Source: Yarrowia lipolytica
Taxonomy: Eukaryota > Ascomycota > Dipodascomycetes > Dipodascales
DNA: 64,000 bases
Reading direction: 5' to 3'
NCBI RefSeq assembly: GCF_001761485.1
Contig: NC_090770.1
Location: 1,922,001-1,986,000 of the forward strand
The notes under the pieces are model-generated. The model worked only from the letters and a program-made list of their open reading frames with translations. It did not search any database and was not told the origin of the DNA. Both the position numbers and the translations under genes were made by a program. Shown one piece after another: positions 26,244-34,226 of this stretch (positions within the stretch are counted from its first letter, which is position 1; each line of letters begins with the position of its first letter).

Positions 26244-27029
26244 ATGTCTCCAATCGCATCTCTGGAAAGCGCATACAAGGCCGGCGACTACGAAAAGGTG
26301 GAGCAGCTGCTTTTGCCCCTTAAGGTGGACATGGCCAAAAGCGGGCTTCTGACGTCGCCCAACTCGTCTGGTCATTCAAAGGCGGACCTGGAGGCAGCTC
26401 GAACGGCGCTCGAGATTGGCGCTCTGTCTGCCGTCAATCTGGGCAAAGAGGCCGAATTCACCAGGTTTGTGGCGCAATCGCGGCAGTTTTATGGCATCCA
26501 GGGTCTTTCTGCGTCGCCCCACGAGTCCAAGATTGTGGCGCTCTATCTGCTGCTGCTGCTGTCGCAGAACGAAATTGCGCAGTTCCACACCGAGCTGGAG
26601 TCGTTGGACTTTGACACGGTGGAAAACGACAAGTTTCTATCGTTCCCCATTAAGCTAGAGAGATGGATCATGGAGGGAGCCTACGACCGGGTGTGGAAGG
26701 CCATCACCAACAAGGACGCTGTTCCCAGCTCCGAGTTTCTCTGTTTCGCCGACCCTCTAGTATTTGCCATCCGGGGTGAAATTGCTTTGTGCGCCGAAAA
26801 GGCATACACCTCGCTGCCTCTCAACAATGCTCGACATTTGCTGTTTTTCGACTCGGACCAGGGCGTGGTGGACTTTGTGCAGGAGCAGCCTGGCTGGGAG
26901 ATCCACGGTGAGCGAATCACCTTCCCGGGTGTTATCAGCGAGGACGCCACTCTGAATAGCAGAAAGGTGACCGAGAAACTGATTGGAAACTCGTTGGAGT
27001 ACGCCAAGGAGATGGAGCAGATTATCTAA
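26244..27029 (+). CDS. RPN12: 26S proteasome regulatory subunit Rpn12 (PSMD8)
   Basis: The 261-residue product matches Rpn12, a PCI-domain subunit of the 19S regulatory particle lid. Recognisable segments are the helical N-terminus (SLESAYKAGDYEKVEQLLLP), LEIGALSAVNLGKEAEFTRF, the ESKIVALYLLLLLSQNEIAQFHTELE repeat (position about 97-122), and the C-terminal SLEYAKEMEQII helix that in the family inserts into the lid helical bundle. The length is close to the usual 260-275. The ATG at 26244 follows an A/C-rich leader (CAACGACA). Rpn12 is essential for lid assembly and joins late in yeast. The gene is convergent with the next one. Confidence 0.93.
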   Translation: MSPIASLESAYKAGDYEKVEQLLLPLKVDMAKSGLLTSPNSSGHSKADLEAARTALEIGALSAVNLGKEAEFTRFVAQSRQFYGIQGLSASPHESKIVALYLLLLLSQNEIAQFHTELESLDFDTVENDKFLSFPIKLERWIMEGAYDRVWKAITNKDAVPSSEFLCFADPLVFAIRGEIALCAEKAYTSLPLNNARHLLFFDSDQGVVDFVQEQPGWEIHGERITFPGVISEDATLNSRKVTEKLIGNSLEYAKEMEQII

Positions 27030-27978
27030 GGGAGCGACAAATCGGAGATACGATACGGAAACAACAATCTATCGGTACAGTACCGGTTCGGCGAGGATCT
27101 CAGTGTCACTACCATCTGTGATCTGGCCTGACCATGATGAAGTATGAATTGTTCTAGATGATGCATATTATAATGAGCAGAAAGTGTGTAGTGATAGTAC
27201 GGTACGTGTATTGAATGAGGAAACCGCCGTCTCTCATCTAGTGTCCTTCTAAGGTGAATTGTCGTAGGACGATGTACATACGCATGTTGTAGGTCGACTG
27301 TTGTACTTGTGGTCACGTCTCACTCGACTGTCTGTGTTTTATTACAAATAATTGATGTAAACAAAATGGGCAAGACCAGTGCAACAGATTGATACTACTT
27401 GTATCTACTTATCCATGGAATGTCTGTGGATCGTGATAAGGGTCGTTTGAGGTGATGGAGGATTAGTTGACCCAAGTCACATTTTACTTGAGTTTACTTG
27501 GGTATTGTAACAACAGCCGTTGTCTAAATAAAATGGCGTCACGGAAATAAATGAATGTATAAGCAGAAACAACCCAGTATCAGCGTATTCTCTGATCTCG
27601 GGAGGGTACAATGTGTGTTTCACTACTGAGAGTGCCTAGTAGGAAAATGTCCAGGGCGCCCTTCTTACCTAATTCACCAGCTACAGCTCAGAGGCCTGCT
27701 GCTATCTTGATCATAATGCATTAACCATTTCCTTAGTGTATTGAATTGCTGACGATACTGCACAGTCATGACCTGTTATGAGATGTAGGAGAGTACTCGT
27801 AGTCTTAGCGACGGGCTTGACTACGTTCGACGCACGACTTGATCGCTGAAGTAGTTCGCAGTAGCCACCGTCTACGGCCCAAGAGACCCACGGAACATTG
27901 CGCCCAAGTCACCGACCACCGAAGGTCCTGTCACAAGACTATGTCTCGTCTTCCCAGGAGAGTAGTCTAGACAACCCA
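27030..27978. other. Intergenic region between convergent RPN12 and the ARM-like gene
   Basis: This 949-bp stretch between convergent genes is unusually long for two 3' ends. It contains single GTACTTG and ACTTGTATCTAC motifs and a somewhat GC-richer segment at 27780-27960 with small self-complementary pieces. I considered a small RNA gene in that segment but see no known family signature. Confidence 0.5.
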
Positions 27979-29502
27979 TCAAATGAGTTTGCGAAGGAGG
28001 TCATCGCCGAAATCACCCACCTTGCAAATATACGCGGCGTTGTTCACCACGCCCTTGTTGAGCTGGTCGGACTTGTCCAGCTCGGTGCACTTTTCCAAAA
28101 AGGCGAGCACCTTCTTTCGCTGGGCCTCATCTAACTTGGCAGCATGAACACCGACAACGGTGGTGATTCGCATGGTTCGGGGGGTAATGGGCCCGGCCAG
28201 CCCGTCGATTACATGGTCAAGCATGTCTCGATCCATATCCGAGCAGTATGAAAGGGCGGTTTGTAGTACAGACTTGATATGAGCGTCTGCTTCATTTTTG
28301 TAAAACTGGGCTCCCAGGGTCTTCAATAGAGCGTCAGTGTCCTTGTCAGAGACGTGTTTGACGACATTGAGCAGAATCTGTGCTCCCAAAAGTCTCAGTT
28401 CGGGAATGTAAGGGAAAGCCAGCAGATTAGTAAGTCCTTGTTTGAGCAGTGGACTAGCTGCCAATTCCACACAATAATCCTTCTTGTTGGACGCCAGTTT
28501 GAGGAAGTGGCCTCCCGACTGCAACTGGTCCGTGTACTGGCCAGTTTGGAGCAGAAACAGCGACTCTTCAATCAGATGCGGGTACTTTGTCAGCACAGTG
28601 GCCAGATCTGACTCATTAGTAATCAGAGTACTAGTCACCGCAATCCAACAGGAGGGCCCAATTCCGGCCAATTGAGGGTCCCAGAACTTGAGATCTTTCA
28701 ATTGGTACACAAACTCGAGCTGGTTCATGTTGATACCTTCCGAAGCACACACCAGAGCGGTGTAGAGGGCTCTTCTGAGATCAAGAGGGGCCAAAAGAGC
28801 GTCATCGGGATTGTCCTGCGATAAATCCACTACCAGCTTGTACAGTTTGTCAAATTCCACCATCTTTCCTGTTTCCTCGTCGTTGACCATGACCAGAAGC
28901 AGCTCTGTGGCTCCCGGAACATTGGAGTCTTTCTGGGTACAATTCAGCAGATATTGGTAGACCGCCGCGAGGATTCTGGGGTCCAGTTTTAGTCGACCAA
29001 TCACCCACATTTGCAGCATGGTCAGCAGAGTGCCTATCGATACAAAGTCGGTATCTGTCAGGGTTTCAAACAGCAACACCAGTCCCTGGGTGAACTCCTG
29101 ACTGTGAACCAGTTCCTCCTTGACGTCGGGGTCTTCGCCATTGGCCCAGTTGAAGAGCACTGCCGAGTAGAAGGGAAGGGCCATCGAGTTCTTAGTCTTC
29201 ACCAATGAGCTCATGTAGTGTCTGAAGGAGTCCTGGTTGAGCCACACGTCCAGCAAAATGGCTCTATTGACCTCATTTTCACTCACGCAGTTGCCGATGA
29301 TGCGTAAGTAGGACACAACAATGAGGTTGTCGGTGGATGCGGGTAGATCAAACACCTCGCAGATCTCAGGAAGCACCTTGCCAATGTCCGACTGGTACTT
29401 TGTGTCTCTGAGAGTGACTGACAGTTCCGAGATCTGCTCGGCAGATCCGACGGAAAGAACGCCACTTTTGCCGATCGTTTGTAATGCTTGCCTGGGGTCC
29501 AT
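27979..29502 (-). CDS. ARM/HEAT-repeat protein, possibly SmgGDS- or ataxin-10-like
   Basis: The 507-residue all-helical product has no transmembrane segment. Repeating hydrophobic helix pairs run through it, for example VVSYLRIIGNCVSENEVNRA (about residues 64-83), FVSIGTLLTMLQMWVIG, and PELRLLGAQILLNVVKHVSD near 385. The 'R-x-x-GN-x-x-x-(N/E)-x-NR' pattern is typical of armadillo repeats in SmgGDS/Rap1GDS1 and ataxin-10 proteins, which act as chaperones or exchange factors for small GTPases. I cannot choose between these families by eye. The proteasome chaperone Hsm3 is another HEAT-type protein of about this size and would be attractive beside RPN12, but I see no specific Hsm3 motif. The ATG at 29502 begins MDPRQALQTIGKSG. 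The frame is intact throughout. Confidence 0.8.
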   Translation of the reverse strand: MDPRQALQTIGKSGVLSVGSAEQISELSVTLRDTKYQSDIGKVLPEICEVFDLPASTDNLIVVSYLRIIGNCVSENEVNRAILLDVWLNQDSFRHYMSSLVKTKNSMALPFYSAVLFNWANGEDPDVKEELVHSQEFTQGLVLLFETLTDTDFVSIGTLLTMLQMWVIGRLKLDPRILAAVYQYLLNCTQKDSNVPGATELLLVMVNDEETGKMVEFDKLYKLVVDLSQDNPDDALLAPLDLRRALYTALVCASEGINMNQLEFVYQLKDLKFWDPQLAGIGPSCWIAVTSTLITNESDLATVLTKYPHLIEESLFLLQTGQYTDQLQSGGHFLKLASNKKDYCVELAASPLLKQGLTNLLAFPYIPELRLLGAQILLNVVKHVSDKDTDALLKTLGAQFYKNEADAHIKSVLQTALSYCSDMDRDMLDHVIDGLAGPITPRTMRITTVVGVHAAKLDEAQRKKVLAFLEKCTELDKSDQLNKGVVNNAAYICKVGDFGDDLLRKLI

Positions 29503-30596
29503 TGAAGAGTGTCAAAAGGGTGTCGGAGTCGTTTCACAGCTGATACGGTCCGCTTCTCACAACTGCTGAGTGTAGATTGCTGTGCCAGGACACTGGGCAA
29601 CTTTATGCATGCACCAGAGATGGGGGAGGGGTCATGTGCTGGGGCGGTTACGGCGTCCTTGAAGATGATTGGAGGGCACAAAACGACATGAAACGGGCTG
29701 GCGAGTCCATTAAAGGCATCGCCAAGGCCCCAGCTGCTCTACAGGGCCCACAAAACTACACTTGCTCCGATTCTCCATATGCACCCCCTCATAAGTTTAA
29801 AAGAGGCGGAGAAAACTGGCTGGAGGTGAAGAAGGGACAAACAGCTGATTTTTGTTGAAGCTGGCCGGGCAGAAAAACCCGCTTGGTTTTGGTAGCCGGA
29901 TTCAGGCGGAGGATCGGCCCGCCATCTACACAGGTTATGACCACAGGTTACGAGCGGGCGATGTTGACCCGGTTCAGTCTTTTTCGAGCGTTTTCCTTGG
30001 TTTGGGTTTTTCAGTCTCACCAGTATCAATGCAAGTTTGTAGAATAAAAAATAAATAAGGAAAGACAAGAAAATAAAATAAAACAAAGAAAATAAAAGAA
30101 AATCAAATAAAATCAAACAAATCAAACAAATCAAATCAAACCAGATAAAATCAAACCAAAAAAACAAAACAAATCAAATCAGATAAAATAAAACCAAATA
30201 AAATCAAACAAAAATCAAATAAAATCAAACAAATAAAATCAAACAAATGAAATCAAATAAAATCAAATAATATCGTTTAATACTCACAAATCGGTTCGCC
30301 CTGTAGCATATATATTAACGTTTCGGTTAGGACAAAATGGAGGAAAACAACAAGTCGGGCTATCTTGCTCAATATTGATCCTGGAAACAATCTGAGTGAA
30401 CAATTACGATAAGCAAGCCCCAGCAATCCTTCTGATATCTTTATGGCCCCGATTGAGCCAATATCAAGCCCAATAACTGGACCAACCTACCCCACCCACA
30501 CAACCCTAATTTACCAACACGTCACGCGTCATACATTAGGTATCTACAGCACATCACTCTTGTCCGACAAACACACACACCAACCCAACACACATC
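29503..30596. other. Divergent intergenic region ARM-like gene / DPM3
   Basis: This stretch lies between two gene starts and holds both promoters. An A-rich repeat tract occupies 30047-30270, listed separately. The final 60 bp before DPM3 are rich in CAC and CAA, a typical leader. I see no supported gene. Confidence 0.55.
30047..30270. repeat. A-rich (AAATAAAATCAAAC)n low-complexity tract
   Basis: More than 200 bases are built of irregular AAATAAAATC and AAATCAAAC units. C appears only as isolated bases and G is almost absent in the + strand. It lies about 330 bp upstream of DPM3. Confidence 0.85.
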
Positions 30597-31291
30597 ATGA
30601 CCAAGGCCACCGAAACCGCTTTTTTCTTTGTGGCTCTAATTGCCGTGTACGCCGCTCTGTGGTTCGGCTTCATTCCTGTCGGCGAGAAGATCCGACAGGA
30701 GATTGTGCCTCTGCTGCCTTTCTGGACCATTGTTTCGTTTGGCTCTTATTCTCTGGGTACTCTGGGCTGGGATATTCTGTCCTTCAACGACAAGCCCGAG
30801 AAGTACGCCGAGCTGAAGGAGGTGAGTAGGAGAGGAGAGGTGACAAGGTTGCATTTCGTTGCGAATATGTGCAGTGCAAGTGTGACGTCCTGGATGGAGA
30901 TGAAGTGCCGGAGTGGATACGGAGTATCACTATACCAGAGTCGTGCCATTGTGTGTGATTTTGAGAGGGTTAAACTGTGGTGACTTGACAGCGCTCTTAA
31001 TGACAAGTGCTGACTGCTCGAATCAAATATGGCAGACGTGCCATGATCTGATTATGGCGCGTGTTTACGAGGCCTGTGGCTCTCAGACGTGACAGTGGTA
31101 AGACAATCACTATCGTACAAGCCCTTGAATGGTCAGACTCCTCACCTGCCCAAAGTCCAGTCAACGACAACTACAAGTTCTAGGTGACTCCCGACTTTCG
31201 AATTCGGCCTCCCCTCGTCTCATGTTCCCTACTAACCCAGCAAATCAAGCTCGCAAAGGCCGACCTCAAGTCCAAGGGCGTGTCTGTTTAA
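30597..31291 (+). CDS. DPM3: Dolichol-phosphate mannose synthase subunit 3 (one intron)
   Basis: Exon 1 is 30597-30821 and exon 2 is 31241-31291. Joined, they give 91 residues, the usual DPM3 size. Two hydrophobic helices are visible, at about residues 8-27 (FFFVALIAVYAALWFGFIPV) and 38-62 (LLPFWTIVSFGSYSLGTLGW). They are followed by the conserved cytosolic tail FNDKPEKYAELKE continuing in exon 2 with QIKLAKADLKSKGVSV. In the family, DPM3 is an ER membrane protein that tethers and stabilises the catalytic DPM1 subunit, which makes dolichol-phosphate-mannose for N-glycans, O-mannose and GPI anchors. The intron (30822-31240, 419 nt) begins GTGAGT and ends TACTAACCCAG. Reading through the donor gives an unrelated tail, so the splice is well supported. 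Confidence 0.92.
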
Positions 31292-31573
31292 TATAGAAGG
31301 ATAATACACGAGCATCATCAGCGACGCGGATCGTACTTACCACAATAGAGTACAAATATCGAGTATTGAGACGTGTTTACTCCGAATTTTGTATCTACAC
31401 GACACTCTGAAAAGTTGCCGAAATAATAAAGATGGCACGAAGCTCTTGAATGAGTCTTTTATCGTATCGCAGGGACAATACGACGAGAAGTCCAATATGT
31501 CCGAAATGAACCATTGGCCTTGTAGAATGGGATTTTGAAAGGAAAACAGACAAGAAAAGACAATCCATGAATT

Positions 31574-31783
31574 CTACAGGGTTCCACGACATTCCAGGTA
31601 TCTCTTTTGATCCAAAACCCCCCAAATTCCGCTTCTCACATTCAACAACCCGATCTCCACGCCAAACCACGACTCGTACGAGTAAAAGTCACTCCAGGTG
31701 ACTGACGAAATGTGCATCTTGATCGTCTCATCGAGCTGCTTCCATTGATGTAGGCCATGGTCCTTACGTTCCTCAGCCCAGTG
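31574..31783 (-). other. Orphan coding-like segment, possible terminal exon or gene remnant
   Basis: This minus-strand frame is open from just after a TGA at about 31786 to a TAG at 31574 and encodes about 69 residues. Its codon use resembles the genes here (AAG, GAG, CTC, TCG, TAC), and the sequence is protein-like, with HQWKQLDETIKMHISS and ESWFGVEIGLLNVRSGIWGV. It has no good start: the first in-frame ATG is at 31717. It could be the last exon of an unseen gene, a decayed gene or chance. I do not recognise the family. Confidence 0.3.
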
Positions 31784-32047
31784 TCACGACCGCCTGGTTC
31801 TTACACCAGTACCATCTACAGCCCTACACTAATAGTCTATAAATCTATTGTTATGTTGAAAGTCTCGGTATGCTCTCGTTGTCACATTCTATAACACTGT
31901 AGTTAGAGCGTCTTGATAGCAGCCTTGGAGACCGTAGCATCCAGTACGATAGTAACGGACAATGCTGGGATGCGGCCGTGGGGGCAGAGCCAGTCACGTG
32001 ACTTTCCAAACGCGCACAGGTGGACGATGCAAGTCTAGACCATCATT

Positions 32048-32146
32048 TTGTTGTTGTTGTTGCTGTTGTTGTTGGCTGTTGTGTTGTTGTTGCTGTTTGC
32101 TGTTGTTTTTGCTGTTTGTTGCTGTTGCTGTGCTGTTGTTTGTTGT
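32048..32146. repeat. TTG/CTG trinucleotide-rich tract
   Basis: About 100 bases are nearly all TTG and CTG units, lying 50 bp past the stop of the minus-strand OXLD1-like gene, whose own last codons include a Gln run. On the transcript strand the tract is CAA/CAG. Confidence 0.85.
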
Positions 32147-32196
32147 CTTCAGACTAAATGCCTGCTAGGGCTTTGGCCATTCGGTTGCAAGTGGTT

Positions 32197-32929
32197 TTAG
32201 GCGGTGGCCTGCTGCTGTTGTGCAGCGCCACCTCCCATCTCCTGCAACTTTTTGGCCTGTTTCTTCTTTCGCAGTCGCTTCTCAGTATCCAGGAACACCT
32301 TGATAGACACGTCAACGTCATCCCATTCATCCTTAGCCTCGGGGTCATTGGCTCGATCTGCCGGTGGGGTTCCAAAGTCGGCCGGCCATGTGGCTCCTGG
32401 CGTCTTCATGAGCGCCTCGTGTGCCTGCTTTCGCTTCTCCTGCCAGTGGTCAATGTCTTCCTTGTACATTTCCCACACGCAGTTGATACATCCGGACATG
32501 CAGCAATTTTCGGGCTCTTCGGGTCTGGGGGGCACTCGGACACCTGCAATCACCCGGGTCAGTTTCTCGGCGTCTTCTCGTCGGGCCTTTCGAGATCCCA
32601 CTTTTCCGAAAACCAGCTCGGCTCTCTGCTGGGCCGTCAGGTTGTCGTGTTTTCGGTCGGAGGTATCAAACGTGAGACTGGAGGGTTTTGAGGGAGAAAA
32701 GGTCTTTTTGTGGTTGGCTCCTTTGTGGCCCACTCCTCGTGGCTGTTTTCTTTGTACTTGGTTAGTGAAACTGGTTTTTGGCGGGTCTTGTCTTGTCATC
32801 TCCAATCCGTCCTGGACGGTCCTCTGGTCACTCACAATCGTAGAAAACATAAGGGTTCTTGTGAAGGCTAGCCGAGGTGCTAAACCGTCGTGCCGCGGGC
32901 TGTACTTGTGTAAGACGCGATCGCAACAT
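32197..32929 (-). CDS. Mitochondrial oxidoreductase-like domain protein (OXLD1-like), one intron
   Basis: I read two exons. Exon 1 (32929-32836) starts ATG and encodes MLRSRLTQVQPAARRFSTSA, a strong mitochondrial presequence with an RRFSTS cleavage-type site. Exon 2 (32756-32197) continues in frame (codon T/TA) as QRKQPRGVGHKGANHKKTF. The intron 32757-32835 is only 79 nt; it begins GTGAGT and ends CACTAACCAAG, so the acceptor is AAG instead of the usual CAG. The joined product is 217 residues. The diagnostic oxidoreductase-like motif is PPRPEEPENCCMSGCINCVW at about 108-127, with the CC-x3-C-x2-C cluster, followed by EMYKEDIDHW. Family members are mitochondrial proteins of poorly known role. 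The tail is charged and ends in a Gln run. A single-exon alternative from 32850 exists but lacks a presequence. Confidence 0.82.
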
Positions 32930-34226
32930 GTTTGTGTGACAGTAATATCGCGTGCGCTTGGTCGTATCTGTTTCAGTGGTGGTCGTCCGGTACCGTCGCT
33001 ACCTCACTTTTTATGCCAATCAGCAATTAGTAATATGCAGAAGCAAATGACCGTCTAGCTCGGCCGACTCTAGTCCGGGGGGGGACATGGATGGACATGA
33101 CATGCAGGAAGCAGAGCAGGTGACGTCATGACTAATCTACAAACCTTGCGTCCCTGGCTAGAACCGGTTTTGGAGAGTACACGGGGCATTCTTGTGTGCG
33201 TTTATTTTGTCTTGCTCCGATTTTTCAATGTCTATCAAACTCGCATCCAATTTTCATATTAGTTTTTCAGTGTATTTTTCACCTTTTTTGACTCATGTTT
33301 ATATAATTTTTTAATTTTTAATTTTTTCATCATTTTTTCATCATTTTTTTTAATGTTTTTAAATTCATCCTTTCGTCCAGTTGCCCTTTAACTCAACCAG
33401 ACTCTGCTCACTGGTACTCCTGGTATAATAGAAGCTTGGATCAACAATAAATTTTAGAGATATTGCGGTTCCGAAAGTGAATAAATACTCAGCCAGCTTT
33501 TCTCTACAAAATGATACAATTATATTAGTAATAGACCCATTGAAAGGCAGAAAAAAGACGTACATCTAGTATTCAACCATTCACTTGGACCTCTTATTAA
33601 GCTGTAAGCACAGCTAGGCCTAGACCGAGGCTACCATACATACGGTGATACTACTGCGCCGTACAAGTACAAAATACAACGCTTGTGGGAATATTAAGAC
33701 GAGCCTGAGATACCGAAGATGACTAATATCAACGCCGGGACCACGTGACTGAACCACGGGATCTACAATGGCATCTTGTCTTGAGGTTATCAGGTTATCG
33801 TCAGATCGGATGTGCCATTGTAGATCCCGAGCTTAGTCATATTTAGGAGAACTTACTAAGCTGAGGCATTCCTATCGTTCCCACCACAATCACCAATCCC
33901 ACGCTCCACATACTCTTTTAGAAACATTATATATACGGCATCTTTTACTGTTTTACCTGTCTACTGATTATACTCCCTCCCACACACTCCTCTCGCACTA
34001 ATTAACTTTCGCCTCGAGGAGCCAGTTGCATACAGAAAGCAAGTGGCCTACAAGTACTTGTAGGTGTGGAATTGGACTACAGAACAGAACAGAACAGAGG
34101 AGATAGCTATTCAACAGCGACTCGAAAGGGATCCGACAGTGATTCGACAAGTGAGACAACAGCACCACACAATCCAGTAACGACACACAACCGACGGCCT
34201 TCCATCCATCTCCTCTCACTCATGCT
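32930..34226. other. Divergent intergenic region OXLD1-like gene / TBC gene
   Basis: This 1.3-kb stretch must hold both promoters. It contains an AT-rich tract at 33300-33360, the long inverted repeat at 33746-33839, a TATATATA tract at about 33930, and a CAGAACAGAACAG direct repeat at about 34083. I see no gene. Confidence 0.55.
33746..33839. repeat. 94-bp inverted repeat (MITE-like or hairpin)
   Basis: A perfect 17-base inverted repeat has arms at 33757-33773 (CGGGATCTACAATGGCA) and 33813-33829, separated by a 39-base spacer. Pairing continues outward imperfectly to TGACT at 33746 and AGTCA at 33839. The whole element could fold into one long hairpin. Its size and ends resemble a miniature inverted-repeat element, but I cannot show other copies in this window. 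A transcribed hairpin or a regulatory cruciform are alternatives. Confidence 0.75.

Larger units (their letters stand above)
31292..32196. other. Intergenic region between convergent DPM3 and the OXLD1-like gene
   Basis: This 905-bp stretch lies between two convergent genes. It contains one coding-like segment on the minus strand (31574-31783), TCACGTGA at 31994, and a TTG/CTG-rich tract at 32048-32146. Those are listed separately; nothing else is visible. Confidence 0.55.

Noticed and set aside
27780-27960. Possible structured small RNA between RPN12 and the ARM-like gene
   Set aside because: Some self-complementarity is present, but no snoRNA boxes, Pol III boxes or known RNA motifs are visible.
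30830-30983. Continuation of the DPM3 frame through the intron (128 codons)
   Set aside because: The GTGAGT donor and TACTAACCCAG acceptor restore the conserved DPM3 C-terminus; read-through gives unrelated sequence.
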